Source of the DNA: Planctomycetota bacterium
GTDB taxonomy: Bacteria; Planctomycetota; Planctomycetia; Pirellulales; Pirellulaceae
Direction: 5' to 3'
Length of the DNA stretch: 64,000 nt
NCBI GenBank assembly: GCA_016872775.1
Contig: VGZA01000006.1
Coordinates: forward strand, 80,872 to 144,871
Shown: positions 1-9,149 of the stretch, piece by piece
Layout of the letters: each line of letters begins with the position of its first letter
How positions within the stretch are numbered: the first letter of the stretch is position 1
Notes under the pieces: generated by a model
Told to the model about the DNA's origin: nothing
What the model saw: the letters and a program-made list of their open reading frames with translations, nothing else
The model's database searches: none
Made by a program: the position numbers and the translations under genes

Positions 1-2
1 GA

Positions 3-1469
3 TTGCTGCTAGACGAAAACGAACAGCGGGCGCTGGATCGCTTGTGGAGTGAGTTGCGCTTCGTGAGCGAGGATCCGCTCAAACTGGCGGAAGTGCTCGA
101 TTCGCTTGTCGAGACGACCAAGCTGCAGCAGGAGGATGCGTTCAGCGCCGCGGTGCAACCGTTTCATGAGCGGGCGGAGCGGTTTCGCACGCAAGTGAAA
201 GAGGCGGAGCCGCGTCAGCTGGAAGCCCTGCTGAGCTTCGCGGCGCGCGTCTATCGCAGGCCGCTAGAGGAAGCGGAAATCACCGACCTCAGGACTTTGT
301 ACCAGCGGTTCCGTTCGGAGGACATGTCCCACGAAGAGGCGTTCCGCCTGTTGCTGGCCCGGCTTTTCGCGGCGGCGCCGTTCCTCTACCGATTGGAGTC
401 GGTACCTGAAGGCAATCGGTCGGCGGCCGTCTCGAGCTGGGAACTGGCTGGTCGACTCAGCTACTTCCTCTGGTCCTCGCTGCCGGACGACGAGCTGTTC
501 GCCGCGGCGACCAGCGGCGCCCTGTGTCGCAATGATGAACTCGAGCGACAAACCGTGCGGATGCTGCGGTTGCCTCCGATTCGCCGCCTTGCCACGGAAT
601 TCGGCTGCCAGTGGCTGCACGTCTACGATTTCCCCGCAACCGAGGCGAAGAACGAGCAGCTATATCCCGAGTTCGCCACCCTGCGCCGAGACATGTACGA
701 GGAACCGATTCTGTTCTTGACCGATCTGATTCAGCGCGACGGCTCACTGCTCGATCTGCTCGATGCCGACCACACTTTCGCGAATGAGCGACTGGCAAAG
801 TTCTACGGCTTGCCAAACGTGACCGGTGATGAATGGCGGCGCGTTGACGGAACGCGGGAACATGGTCGCGGAGGTCTGCTGGGTTTCGCCGCAATCCTCG
901 CTAAACAGTCCGGAGCCTCACGGACGAGTCCGATCCTGCGCGGCAACTGGGTCAGCGAGACGCTGCTGGGAGAAAAACTCCCGCGACCGCCGCAGGATGT
1001 ACCGCAACTCGCGGAATCGGTACCCGTCGGGTTGACGGAACGGCAGTTGATCGAGCGTCACAGCAGTGACGCGACATGTGCCAAGTGTCACCAGCGCATC
1101 GATCCACTCGGTTTCGCCTTGGAGGGATTCGATGCGATCGGGCGGCGCCGTGCGACGACTTCGGCCGCCGTCGCCATCGACACTCGAACGAGGCTCGTCG
1201 ACGGCCGCGAAATTGACGGCCTTCCCGGACTCCGCGATTATCTGCTACAGCACCGTCGTGACACTGTGGTGCGCCATTTTTGCCGCAAGCTCCTGGGCTA
1301 TGCGTTGGGGCGCGAGATCCAGTTGTCCGACCAGCCGTTGCTGGACGAGATGCTGCGCAGGCTGGCGGACAATGAATATCGGGTGTCTATTGTATTCTTG
1401 AGCATCATCCAGAGTCGCCAGTTCCGGGAAATCCGGGCGAGCGATTCGCAACTTGCGGAGACCAACTGA
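3..1469 (+). CDS. DUF1592/DUF1588/DUF1585 planctomycetal c-type cytochrome-like protein, 5' end missing
   Basis: This is the C-terminal 488 or so residues of a larger protein; the reading frame is open to the first base of the window, so the cytochrome-like and DUF1587 parts expected upstream are off the edge. Domains seen in order: a DUF1595-like helical segment (about 75-135, LSFAARVYRRPL), DUF1592 (about 140-265, FLYRLE and LSYFLWSSLPDDELF), DUF1588 (about 275-375, GLLGFAAILA and SRTSPILRGNWV) and DUF1585 (about 400-475, FCRKLLGYALGREI). DUF1588 holds a CxxCH haem-binding motif, C359-A-K-C362-H363. Its stop overlaps the start of the DUF1552 gene by one base (TGATG), so the two are probably translationally coupled. 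Family assignment is firm; the biochemical role of these proteins is unknown. Confidence 0.9.
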   Translation: MLLDENEQRALDRLWSELRFVSEDPLKLAEVLDSLVETTKLQQEDAFSAAVQPFHERAERFRTQVKEAEPRQLEALLSFAARVYRRPLEEAEITDLRTLYQRFRSEDMSHEEAFRLLLARLFAAAPFLYRLESVPEGNRSAAVSSWELAGRLSYFLWSSLPDDELFAAATSGALCRNDELERQTVRMLRLPPIRRLATEFGCQWLHVYDFPATEAKNEQLYPEFATLRRDMYEEPILFLTDLIQRDGSLLDLLDADHTFANERLAKFYGLPNVTGDEWRRVDGTREHGRGGLLGFAAILAKQSGASRTSPILRGNWVSETLLGEKLPRPPQDVPQLAESVPVGLTERQLIERHSSDATCAKCHQRIDPLGFALEGFDAIGRRRATTSAAVAIDTRTRLVDGREIDGLPGLRDYLLQHRRDTVVRHFCRKLLGYALGREIQLSDQPLLDEMLRRLADNEYRVSIVFLSIIQSRQFREIRASDSQLAETN

Positions 1470-2794
1470 TGGCTCAGCCGCCAACATACTCCTGGAATCG
1501 GCGTCAGCTCTTGCGCGGGATAGGCGTCAGTATCGCGCTGCCCTGGATGGAGTCGCTGCGGGTCTGGGGCGACGAGTCGTCCACGGCACGTCGGCGGGAC
1601 AGCCAGCCACCGGTTCGCCTGGCGGTCTTGTTCTCCGGAAACGGCTTTCACGCGGGCCAGTGGTGGGCGCGTGGAGCGGGCAAAGAGATGCAGCTTGGTC
1701 CGGTGCTGGAATCGCTCACCGACTTTCGTGAACGCCTGCTGTTCATTAACGGCCTCTACAACGCCGAAGCGCTGAAGGGGAATATTCACAGTTCGCAGAC
1801 CGGAAACCTCCTGTCGGGAGCGCCGCTGGCCTCGGGAGGCGAGATCCGATCCGGCACCAGCTTCGACCAGATCATCGCACAGCGCTACGGGCATTCCACG
1901 AAGGTACCCAGCCTGGCTCTGGCATGCGAACGGTCAAACCCGGGAATCCACAAAAACTATTCCATGCTCTACAGCTCACATATTTCATGGAGCTCCCCCA
2001 CTGCCCCCACGCCGCTTGAACTCTATCCGGCATTGGCGTTCGATCGGCTCTTTCGAGACAGCACCGAGCACGGAGACCAGAGCGTCCTGGACGCGGTACT
2101 CCAGGAAGCGAGTCGAGTGCGCCGCAACGTCAGCAGGACGGACCAGCGGAAACTGGACGAGTATTTGAATTCGGTGCGCGAGGTGGAGACGCGGATCGCT
2201 CGGGCCGGAAAGGACGGACATCTTGAAGGGTGGCGTCCCACGTTCGACAAGACGACGCTGCAGCGCCCCGCCGACGGCATTCCCCAGGACTTGCCGGAGC
2301 ATATGAAGCTGATGTGCGACATTCTGATTCTCGCGTTTCAGACGGACAGCACACGCGTTTGCACACTCAAGCTCAACAATGATCACAGTTACCTTCAATT
2401 CCCACACCTGAACGTCGCGGTGGGCCACCATGAATTGTCGCATTCCGACCGCGGCAAATTGTCGCCCGACTGGCTGAAGGTAAACCAGTTCTTTGTCGAA
2501 CAGTTCGCTTACATCGCCCGGAAACTGAATTCGATCCAGGAAGGCGACCGGACTCTGCTGGATAACTCGGTCCTGACTTACCTCTCCAGCATGCAGACCG
2601 GCAGCCATGACGCCAGCAACCTCCCCTGCGTGATCGTCGGAGGCGGAGGCGGGCAACTGCAAGGCGGCCGCGTGCTCGACTTCGTCAACCAACCCAATCG
2701 AAAAATGTGCAGTCTCTACCTGTCGCTGCTCGACAAGTTCGGCGTAACGCTTCCTGAGTTTGGCGATTCTCGAGAACGGCTTGCTGAGGTTTAG
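1469..2794 (+). CDS. DUF1552 family exported protein
   Basis: A 441-residue protein recognised as DUF1552 from the N-terminal pattern RLAVLFSGNGFHAGQWW, the SGAPL and TSFDQIIAQRYG segments, and the C-terminal NDHSYLQFPHLNVAVGHHE and LPCVIVGGGGG stretches. The start has a twin-arginine-like leader (NRRQLLRGIGVSIALPW), so export by Tat is likely. DUF1552 proteins are the usual gene partners of DUF1592-type proteins, as DUF1501 proteins are of PSD1 proteins, and here the ATG sits on the stop codon of the upstream DUF1592 gene. The exact function of the family is not known. Full length by comparison with the family's usual 400-480 residues. Confidence 0.92.
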   Translation: MAQPPTYSWNRRQLLRGIGVSIALPWMESLRVWGDESSTARRRDSQPPVRLAVLFSGNGFHAGQWWARGAGKEMQLGPVLESLTDFRERLLFINGLYNAEALKGNIHSSQTGNLLSGAPLASGGEIRSGTSFDQIIAQRYGHSTKVPSLALACERSNPGIHKNYSMLYSSHISWSSPTAPTPLELYPALAFDRLFRDSTEHGDQSVLDAVLQEASRVRRNVSRTDQRKLDEYLNSVREVETRIARAGKDGHLEGWRPTFDKTTLQRPADGIPQDLPEHMKLMCDILILAFQTDSTRVCTLKLNNDHSYLQFPHLNVAVGHHELSHSDRGKLSPDWLKVNQFFVEQFAYIARKLNSIQEGDRTLLDNSVLTYLSSMQTGSHDASNLPCVIVGGGGGQLQGGRVLDFVNQPNRKMCSLYLSLLDKFGVTLPEFGDSRERLAEV

Positions 2795-2914
2795 GGCCAC
2801 GTGGCTCCGCTGCTGGCGCCTTTTGACATAGGCGAGAATGTTTGTCGCTGAGAAGGCACACCGGCGGACAGCCAGTGGAGCGAAGAGATGCGGCACGTGG
2901 AGAGCCGCTGGAAG

Positions 2915-2934
2915 ACTCGAAACAAGTTTCGAGT
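2915..2934. repeat. Short hairpin repeat in the DUF1552/PSD1 gap
   Basis: A perfect 9-base stem, ACTCGAAAC and GTTTCGAGT, with an AA loop. Just downstream (2941-2955) a second copy of CAAGTTTCGAG follows, so the right arm is duplicated in tandem. The shape and the flanking GTTACG/GCTACG recall the GTAGCC...GGCTAC hairpins found elsewhere in the window, though the stem sequence differs. Confidence 0.6.
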
Positions 2935-2990
2935 TACGTGCAAGTTTCGAGCTACGGGACACGGGGCGATTCAGCTGCGCGACATAGCTA

Positions 2991-3017
2991 CTTCGACCGC
3001 TCAGCTGGTACTATAAT
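2991..3017 (+). promoter_or_regulatory. Candidate sigma-70-type promoter for the PSD1/DUF1501 pair
   Basis: A perfect TATAAT at 3012-3017 lies 73 bases upstream of the PSD1 start codon at 3091. The -35 element is weak: the best fit is CTTCGA at 2991-2996 with a short 15-base spacer. A good ribosome-binding site, AAGGAG at 3077-3082, sits 8 bases before the ATG. The rest of the 2795-3090 gap holds the hairpin repeat and no credible gene. Confidence 0.45.
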
Positions 3018-3090
3018 GGTCTCGACCGAAAGTTGACCGACGTCCTGGGTTGAATGACGTACAGGTGGGGGTCCTCAAGGAGAAGCTGGC

Positions 3091-5673
3091 ATGAGTGTTT
3101 CCGTAGCGCGGCCGAACCGCGATGTGGCGCCACGGTCGCTGGTTTTCAGCGTCGTTCTCGGACTTGTCTCCTCCGTCGCCGCCCAGGACCAGGCCGCTCC
3201 GACGCAAGAACAGCTCAACTTCTTCGAAACGAAGATCCGCCCGGTGCTGGTAACTCATTGCCACGAGTGCCATTCGTCGGAATCTAAAATCGTGCAAGGC
3301 GGGTTGCGCGTCGATTCGCGCGATGGATTACTCCAGGGCGGCGACAACGGTCCGGCAATTGTCTCCGGGCAGCCCGAGCAGAGTTTACTGATCAAGGCGC
3401 TGCGACATGACGGAATTGAGATGCCACCGAAGGGCAAACTGCCGGCCTCGGTGATTCGGGACTTTGAAACCTGGATCCTGATGGGAGCCGCTGATCCGCG
3501 AGTCGCCAAAGGGCCGGTCGGAGTGAGCGCGGTCGATCTGGAGGAAGGCCGAAAGCACTGGTCGTTTCAGCCGGTCCGCGATCCGCCGATACCGGCGGTG
3601 CATGACGCGTCCTGGCCCGTCGATCCGCTGGACCATTTCGTGCTGGCGCGGCTGGAACAGGCCGGGCTGCGACCGGTCGCCGACGCCGATCGGTACACTT
3701 GGCTGCGGCGAGTCAGTCTCGATCTGACGGGCCTGCCGCCGACACCCGGCGAGATCGAAACGTTCGTTCGCGACAACTCACCGCATGCCTGCGAGATCGT
3801 TGTCGATCGGCTGTTGCGGTCGCGAGCGTTCGGCGAACGCTGGGCGCGGCATTGGCTCGACCTGACCGGCTATGCCGACATGATGGGCACGTCGAACAGT
3901 GTTTTCGCCGAGCACGCCTGGCGCTATCGCGACTATCTGATCGAGGCTTTTCAAAATGACAAACCGTTCGATCGCTTCGTGCGCGAACAGATCGCGGGCG
4001 ATCTGCTTCCTGCTGCCTCTCCGCAGGAGCGCGCCGAGAACATCACGGCAACCGGCTTCTTGATGGTGGGGGATGTCGAGATCGTCGAACCCGACAAAGC
4101 AAAATTAGAAGCCGATCACGTCGACACGCAGGTGATCAAAATCGGCACGGCGTTTCTCGGTATGACCCTCGGTTGCGCGCGGTGCCACGATCACAAGTTT
4201 GATCCGATCGCGCTGCCCGACTACTACGGCATCGCGGGGATGCTGCGCAGTTCGCCGGCAACCCACAAGATTCCGTTTGGCGTCTGGAGCAAGCTGAACT
4301 CGACCGAGTTGCCGGAGACGCCGGAACAAAAGGCCGCACGACAGAAGCTGGAAGCAGAGCATGCGGAGAAGCTCGCGGCGATGAAAGGCGAGCAAATAAA
4401 GCTGGAAACTGAAAAGAAGACCGTGGACGAGCAACTTGCGGCTGTCGGAGCCTCGCTCGATGGCCAAGTTGCTCCGAAACTCGGCGGGGAGTCGCGGAGC
4501 GACTCCCCTACAGAGAAGACGTCGCTCACCAAACGCCGCGATGAGTTGGCCGAGCAACTCAAGAAACTCGCACCGCGCATTCAGCACGCGGAGTTCTTCG
4601 CGTCGAAAGTTCCCCATGCGTTCGCGATGTGCGACGGGGCACAGCCGACGGATATGCCAATCTACATTCGCGGCAACCCGTATTCGCCCGGCGACGTCGT
4701 TCCGCGCGGGACGATCCGCGTGGCCTCATGGGACGCATTCCCGCCGATCCCCGCCGGCCAAAGCGGCCGGTTGCAACTCGCCGACTGGCTGGCCGACCGA
4801 CACAATCCGCTCACACCGCGCGTCACCGTCAATCGGATCTGGCAGAAGCTGTTTGGCGAAGGGCTCGTCCGTACCGTCGACTACTTCGGCACCCGCGGCG
4901 AAACGCCGTCCCACCCGGAACTGCTCGATCATCTCGCGACACGCTTCCTACAGAATGGCTGGTCGCAAAAGCAGTTGATTCGCGCCATCGTCCTCAGCAG
5001 GGCGTATCGCCTGAGCAGCACGAATGACAACGCGGCGAATAAGGTCGATCCGGATAACCGCCTGCTGTGGCGGATGAATCGCCAGCGGCTCGATGCCGAA
5101 GCACTGCGTGACCAATTGCTCGCCGTCAGCGGCGAACTCAAGCCGACTAACGGCGGGCCTGGGCTGGTGCTCGAGGAACCCGAAAACTGCGGCGAACTGC
5201 GGCAATCGGGCGTGAACCCGCCCAACTATACGCATCGCAAACCGCGCACCGGCGAAGAGTTTGTGCGAACGATCTACCTGCCGGTAATGCGAACCAGCAC
5301 CGCCACGCATGACAATCTGCGTTCATTCTTCGATTTCGTGAATCCCGCCCAGATCGCCGGCCAGCGCAACCAGACCGTGGTCCCGACCCAGTCGCTGTTC
5401 GTGATGAATAATGAACTGTTCCGCAAACGGGCCAAGACGCTTGCCGATCAACTGATCACCGATTCCCCGCAGGTCGACGCGAGACTGAACCAGCTCTGGC
5501 TGCGAGCCTTCAGCCGTCCGATCACCACCGCCGAACGGGACGCCGCCTTGACCTTCCTTGCAGAACTTGAAGCATCGCTCGATTCCCAGGATGCTTCCAC
5601 ACGTGAGTCGCTCCACTGGCAGGAACTCTGCCACTCCCTGCTGGCGTCGAACGAGTTTCTGTTCCGAATCTGA
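3091..5673 (+). CDS. PSCyt1-PSCyt2-PSD1 (DUF1549/DUF1553) secreted cytochrome-like protein
   Basis: An 860-residue exported protein. A Sec-type signal (hydrophobic 16-31) precedes the PSCyt1 domain with the haem motif C57-H-E-C60-H61. PSCyt2/DUF1549 covers about 165-390 (SLDLTGLPPTPGEI, GERWARHWLDL) and has a second CxxCH, C362-A-R-C365-HDHKFDP. A charged coiled coil (about 415-500) links it to PSD1/DUF1553 (about 570-850: NPLTPRVTVNRIWQ, TPSHPELLDHLATRF, TVVPTQSLFVMNNELF). The coiled coil is interrupted at residues 458-473 by two hairpin repeats read in frame. The start is set by AAGGAG 8 bases upstream. The DUF1501 gene follows after 27 bases, the standard arrangement. Probably a dihaem periplasmic or surface protein; its substrate is unknown. 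Confidence 0.95.
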   Translation: MSVSVARPNRDVAPRSLVFSVVLGLVSSVAAQDQAAPTQEQLNFFETKIRPVLVTHCHECHSSESKIVQGGLRVDSRDGLLQGGDNGPAIVSGQPEQSLLIKALRHDGIEMPPKGKLPASVIRDFETWILMGAADPRVAKGPVGVSAVDLEEGRKHWSFQPVRDPPIPAVHDASWPVDPLDHFVLARLEQAGLRPVADADRYTWLRRVSLDLTGLPPTPGEIETFVRDNSPHACEIVVDRLLRSRAFGERWARHWLDLTGYADMMGTSNSVFAEHAWRYRDYLIEAFQNDKPFDRFVREQIAGDLLPAASPQERAENITATGFLMVGDVEIVEPDKAKLEADHVDTQVIKIGTAFLGMTLGCARCHDHKFDPIALPDYYGIAGMLRSSPATHKIPFGVWSKLNSTELPETPEQKAARQKLEAEHAEKLAAMKGEQIKLETEKKTVDEQLAAVGASLDGQVAPKLGGESRSDSPTEKTSLTKRRDELAEQLKKLAPRIQHAEFFASKVPHAFAMCDGAQPTDMPIYIRGNPYSPGDVVPRGTIRVASWDAFPPIPAGQSGRLQLADWLADRHNPLTPRVTVNRIWQKLFGEGLVRTVDYFGTRGETPSHPELLDHLATRFLQNGWSQKQLIRAIVLSRAYRLSSTNDNAANKVDPDNRLLWRMNRQRLDAEALRDQLLAVSGELKPTNGGPGLVLEEPENCGELRQSGVNPPNYTHRKPRTGEEFVRTIYLPVMRTSTATHDNLRSFFDFVNPAQIAGQRNQTVVPTQSLFVMNNELFRKRAKTLADQLITDSPQVDARLNQLWLRAFSRPITTAERDAALTFLAELEASLDSQDASTRESLHWQELCHSLLASNEFLFRI
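4464..4508. repeat. Two palindromic elements inside the PSD1 coding region
   Basis: Positions 4464-4484 match the GCCRAGTTGCTCCGCAACTCGGC type hairpin with changes in the right arm. Positions 4486-4508 form a perfect 10-base stem (GGGGAGTCGC and GCGACTCCCC) with a GGA loop. Both are translated in frame as part of the coiled-coil linker, encoding low-complexity residues (APKLGGESRSDSPTEK) that look unlike the surrounding heptads. Confidence 0.75.
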
Positions 5674-5700
5674 CATGAACATAGGTCTTAAAGGGGCATC

Positions 5701-7104
5701 ATGAACCAGTTTCGTACAATCAGCCGCCGTCGGATGTTGCAGACAACGGCTTGTGGCTTCGGCGGGTTGGCGCTCGCAGACCTGGTTTCCGCCGCCAACG
5801 GTCCCCGGGCTGATGGAAGACCAGACATGGTCCCCAGAGTCAAACGGGTTATTTTTCTGTTCATGGCTGGAGGACCTTCGCAGCACGACCTGTTTCAGGA
5901 AAAGAAGTTCATCACCGATCGACACGGACAGAAGATCGACTCGCCGTTGCGCAAGGAAGTGCTCCAGGTCGGAACGGAACAGTATCTTGCGCTGGGGACA
6001 GTCGCTCCAATTCGGCCGCGTGGTGAGTCTGGGATGATGATCTCCGACCTGCTGCCGCATCTTGCCAAAGTCGCGGATGACATCTGCCTGTTGCGAGGCA
6101 TGAACACGGACAACCCGCAGCATGCCAGTGCCGTCAACCAGTTTCACACCGGCGTGTTCACCGAAGTGCGTCCCTCGATGGGAGCTTGGATCAGTTACGG
6201 GTTGGGGACGGAAAACCGAAACCTGCCAGGCTTCGTCAGCATTCACGCTCCCGGCGTGCGAACGTACGGGTCGGGATTTCTCCCCGCCGAGCATCAGGGT
6301 ACGCCGCTGACCGTGCCACTGAACGACAAGACTTTGCCGATCGAAAATCTGCGGAACGTGTCGAGCAGCGATGCGATTCAGCAACGACGGATGGGACTGA
6401 CAAAACGATTGAACCAGCGGCTGATCGAAGACCTGCGAGGCGACGCGAACATGGAGGGAATGATCCAGAACATGGAACTCGCCTTCCGCATGCAGACGAC
6501 GACGCCCCAACTGGTTGATCTCTCAAACGAGACGCAAGCGGCGCTCGATCTGTATGGGATCGGCAGCGGCAAAGAGAGCGACAAGAACGGTCGAGCCTGT
6601 CTCTTGGCCCGCAAATTGAGCGAGTCTGGTGTGCGGTTCGTGCAGGTCACGATGGATGGTTGGGACCATCATGGCGACATTCGTACGCTGCTGCCGAAGC
6701 TCTGTCAGCAGACCGATCAACCGGTCGTGGGACTGCTGCAGGATTTGAAACAGCGCGGTCTGCTCGACGACACACTGGTGCTCTGGAGCGGCGAGTTCGG
6801 TCGCACGCCATGGAGCCAGGACGTGACCGGCACCGCGCCGTTCGACAAGCACGGCCGCGAACATCAGCCGGAGAGTTTTTGCGCCTGGATGGCCGGCGGA
6901 GGCGTGAAAGGCGGCCTGACTTGGGGCGAAACCGACGAGATGGGTTACCGCGTGGTCGAGGGAAAGGTTCACATCCACGACTTGCATGCAACCATGTTGC
7001 ACCTGCTTGGCATCGACCACACCCGACTCACCTGGAACCAGGTCGGCCGCGACTTCCGCTTGACCGACGTCCACGGCACGGTAGTAAACGAGATCCTGGC
7101 GTGA
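5701..7104 (+). CDS. DUF1501 protein, PSD1-paired class
   Basis: A 467-residue protein with a twin-arginine leader (SRRRMLQTTACGFGG), so probably folded before export by Tat. Motifs seen: GGPSQHDLF (57-65), W321-D-H-H324, GEFGRTP (364-370), GREH (385-388) and D427-L-H-A-T, spaced as in the alkaline phosphatase-like fold to which DUF1501 is assigned; these D and H residues could bind two metals (inference). It starts 27 bases after the PSD1 stop. Unlike its relatives, the second motif continues QEKKF rather than DPKPE. The closing block RLTWNQVGRDFRLTDVHG is shared with the other PSD1-paired copies. Substrate unknown. Confidence 0.93.
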   Translation: MNQFRTISRRRMLQTTACGFGGLALADLVSAANGPRADGRPDMVPRVKRVIFLFMAGGPSQHDLFQEKKFITDRHGQKIDSPLRKEVLQVGTEQYLALGTVAPIRPRGESGMMISDLLPHLAKVADDICLLRGMNTDNPQHASAVNQFHTGVFTEVRPSMGAWISYGLGTENRNLPGFVSIHAPGVRTYGSGFLPAEHQGTPLTVPLNDKTLPIENLRNVSSSDAIQQRRMGLTKRLNQRLIEDLRGDANMEGMIQNMELAFRMQTTTPQLVDLSNETQAALDLYGIGSGKESDKNGRACLLARKLSESGVRFVQVTMDGWDHHGDIRTLLPKLCQQTDQPVVGLLQDLKQRGLLDDTLVLWSGEFGRTPWSQDVTGTAPFDKHGREHQPESFCAWMAGGGVKGGLTWGETDEMGYRVVEGKVHIHDLHATMLHLLGIDHTRLTWNQVGRDFRLTDVHGTVVNEILA

Positions 7105-7111
7105 GAATCCT

Positions 7112-7274
7112 GTAGCCAAGTTGCTCCGCAACTCGACCGAAACGCAAAAGCGCTTCATTCGCAACGACACACCCAACCATCGCTTCCGCAAACACCCAAT
7201 GAAAACCGTCTTCTCAAACGATATAGCCGAGCTGCCCCGCAGCTCAACGTCGAGTTGCGGAGCAACTCGACTAC
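7112..7274. repeat. Cluster of three hairpin elements before the CocE hydrolase
   Basis: Three copies of the same palindrome: 7112-7137 (GTAGCCAAGTTGC, then CAACTCGAC), 7224-7248 (TAGCCGAGCTGC and GCAGCTCAAC) and 7249-7274, whose stem GTCGAGTTGC/GCAACTCGAC is perfect around a GGA loop and is followed by TAC. The last two are back to back. Transcribed, they would fold strongly and could act as a terminator, attenuator or mRNA-stability element; there is no T-run. Confidence 0.8.
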
Positions 7275-8971
7275 GAATGATCTTTTTCGTTTGCCTGCTG
7301 GCTTTTGCCTCAGCGGCGCGCGCCGAAATCACTACGTCGACGGTCGTGGTGTCGATGCGCGACGGCGTCAAACTGGTGACGGACGTCTATCGTGATGACG
7401 CCTCGGCGCAGGCTCCCGTAGTCCTGATGCGCACGCCCTACGATCGCACGAGGCAAAAGAGTATCGGGGAGGGCTGGGCAAAAGCGGGCTACGTCTTTGT
7501 CGCGCAGGATTGTCGTGGCACACGGGCTTCCGAAGGCGTGCTTGCGCCGTACAACAACGAAGGTCAGGACGGCTACGACACGATCGAGTGGCTGATGCGG
7601 CAACCGTGGTGCAACGGGCGAGTTGGCATGGTCGGCGGTTCGTACGTCGGCGCGGTGCAGTGGCAGGCGGCGGTCGAGAACCCACCGGGCCTGGTTGTGA
7701 TCGCTCCCCAGGCCACATGGAGCAGCTTCTATCGGAACTTGTACCTCGGGGGCGCGGTCCGACTATCGTTGATCTCGAGTTGGATCGCGGGCAACACGCC
7801 GAAGCCCGAAGGCGCGACCCAAGCCAACATGAGTAGCGCCTTGATGCGCCTGCCGCTCAGCGACGTCGACGAGGCGATCGGCTGGCCGATGCCCTGGCTG
7901 GACGCGTATCTCACGCACCCCGAGCCGAACGGCTTCTGGACGCGACTCGATCTCACGGCGAGGTTACCGGAATTGCAACTCCCGGTGCTGCACGTCGTCG
8001 GCTATTACGATTTCTTCTCGCGCGAGTCGGTCGACAACTTCATGGTCATGCAACGTCAAGCGCGAGACCCATCGACGCGGAAACAACAGCGACTCCTGCT
8101 GGGCCCCTGGGACCATGGCACGATCGGGAAGTCGCAAGTCGCCGAAGTCGATTTTGGACCGGCGGCCGCTCTCGACGTTGCGGCAATCCAGCTCGATTGG
8201 TTCGATCGCCATTTGAAGCGGGACGCCACGGCGATCGCCGGGTCGTTTTCTCCGGTGAGTTACTTTTCGATGGGCGACAACGTCTGGCTCGATGCCCAGA
8301 CCTGGCCTCCCGAGGGATTCAAAGCGACGTCGTACTATCTCCACTCGGACGGCAACGCCACCACGCGAAATGGAACTGGCCGGTTATCTCGCGACGCGCC
8401 GACCAGTGCACAACCGAGCGACGCGTTTCGCGCTGATCCGTCACAACCCGTCCCTGCCTGCCCGGTCACGGACGCGCGGCCGATCAGTGCCGCCGTTTGG
8501 GGCCCCGTCGATCAATCAATCTTGGAGGACCGCGACGACGTGCTTGTATACAGTACGTCTCCGGTCGCGGAGCCAATGACCTTCGCCGGTAACCTCGAAG
8601 CCCGTCTGTTCGTCAGCACCGACACGCCCGACGCGGACTGGGTCGTCAAGGTCGTCGATGTTCGCCCCGACGGCGTCGCGATCAATCTCGCCACGGGTAT
8701 CGTGCGCGGCCGGTATCGCAACTCGCTGCTCAAGCCTGAGTTGATGAAAGCGGGAGAAGTTTACGAAATCACCGTCGATCTTGGTCCCTGTGCCGCGACG
8801 ATCGCAAAAGGCCATCGGCTTCGCGTCGATATCTGCGGTTCGCTCTTTCCGCTCTTTGACCGCAACCCGAACACCGCCATCGGCATTTTTGGCGACAAGA
8901 CTGCGGTGGCGACCGAACATGTTCACCACCGGCCGGGAGCCTTGTCGCGGCTCATCTTGCCGGTGAAATGA
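7199..8971 (+). CDS. CocE/NonD-type serine hydrolase, exported
   Basis: A peptidase S15/CocE-like alpha/beta-hydrolase of about 590 residues. The nucleophile is S148 in GGSYVG; the likely partners are D271 (VGYYDFF) and H306 (GPWDHG). The C-terminal 200 residues match the X-Pro dipeptidyl-peptidase C-terminal jelly roll. Such enzymes cleave esters, amides or X-Pro peptides, and the substrate cannot be told from sequence. A signal segment (MIFFVCLLAFASAARA) begins at 7277. I chose ATG 7199 because it supplies the positive residues (ATRLR) before the hydrophobic core, which here come from a hairpin repeat; a start at ATG 7277 is the alternative. No good ribosome-binding site is seen for either. 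It is flanked by DUF1501 genes. Confidence 0.88.
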   Translation: MKTVFSNDIAELPRSSTSSCGATRLRMIFFVCLLAFASAARAEITTSTVVVSMRDGVKLVTDVYRDDASAQAPVVLMRTPYDRTRQKSIGEGWAKAGYVFVAQDCRGTRASEGVLAPYNNEGQDGYDTIEWLMRQPWCNGRVGMVGGSYVGAVQWQAAVENPPGLVVIAPQATWSSFYRNLYLGGAVRLSLISSWIAGNTPKPEGATQANMSSALMRLPLSDVDEAIGWPMPWLDAYLTHPEPNGFWTRLDLTARLPELQLPVLHVVGYYDFFSRESVDNFMVMQRQARDPSTRKQQRLLLGPWDHGTIGKSQVAEVDFGPAAALDVAAIQLDWFDRHLKRDATAIAGSFSPVSYFSMGDNVWLDAQTWPPEGFKATSYYLHSDGNATTRNGTGRLSRDAPTSAQPSDAFRADPSQPVPACPVTDARPISAAVWGPVDQSILEDRDDVLVYSTSPVAEPMTFAGNLEARLFVSTDTPDADWVVKVVDVRPDGVAINLATGIVRGRYRNSLLKPELMKAGEVYEITVDLGPCAATIAKGHRLRVDICGSLFPLFDRNPNTAIGIFGDKTAVATEHVHHRPGALSRLILPVK

Positions 8972-9149
8972 GGCACTTCCGCGAACTGCGAATGGTGCAA
9001 GTGGACCGCGCCCGCCGATGTTTGTCACATAGTCGGAAGGCGCTGTTCGGCGGGCGAGTTTGTTTTACAGTATTTCCCCGACCACGGATCACAGTAAACT
9101 GAACTGTCCGCTGGCCGAGTCCTGCTTGAGTTCGCTGGAGATTTCACCA

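Noticed and set aside
2842..3036. Short plus-strand frame of 64 codons in the gap before the 3091 gene
   Set aside because: It runs through the hairpin repeat and the candidate promoter, has no ribosome-binding site and has repeat-derived composition.
5323..6510. Open frame of 395 codons on the minus strand across the PSD1/DUF1501 junction
   Set aside because: It spans two well-supported genes on the other strand and has no recognisable motif.
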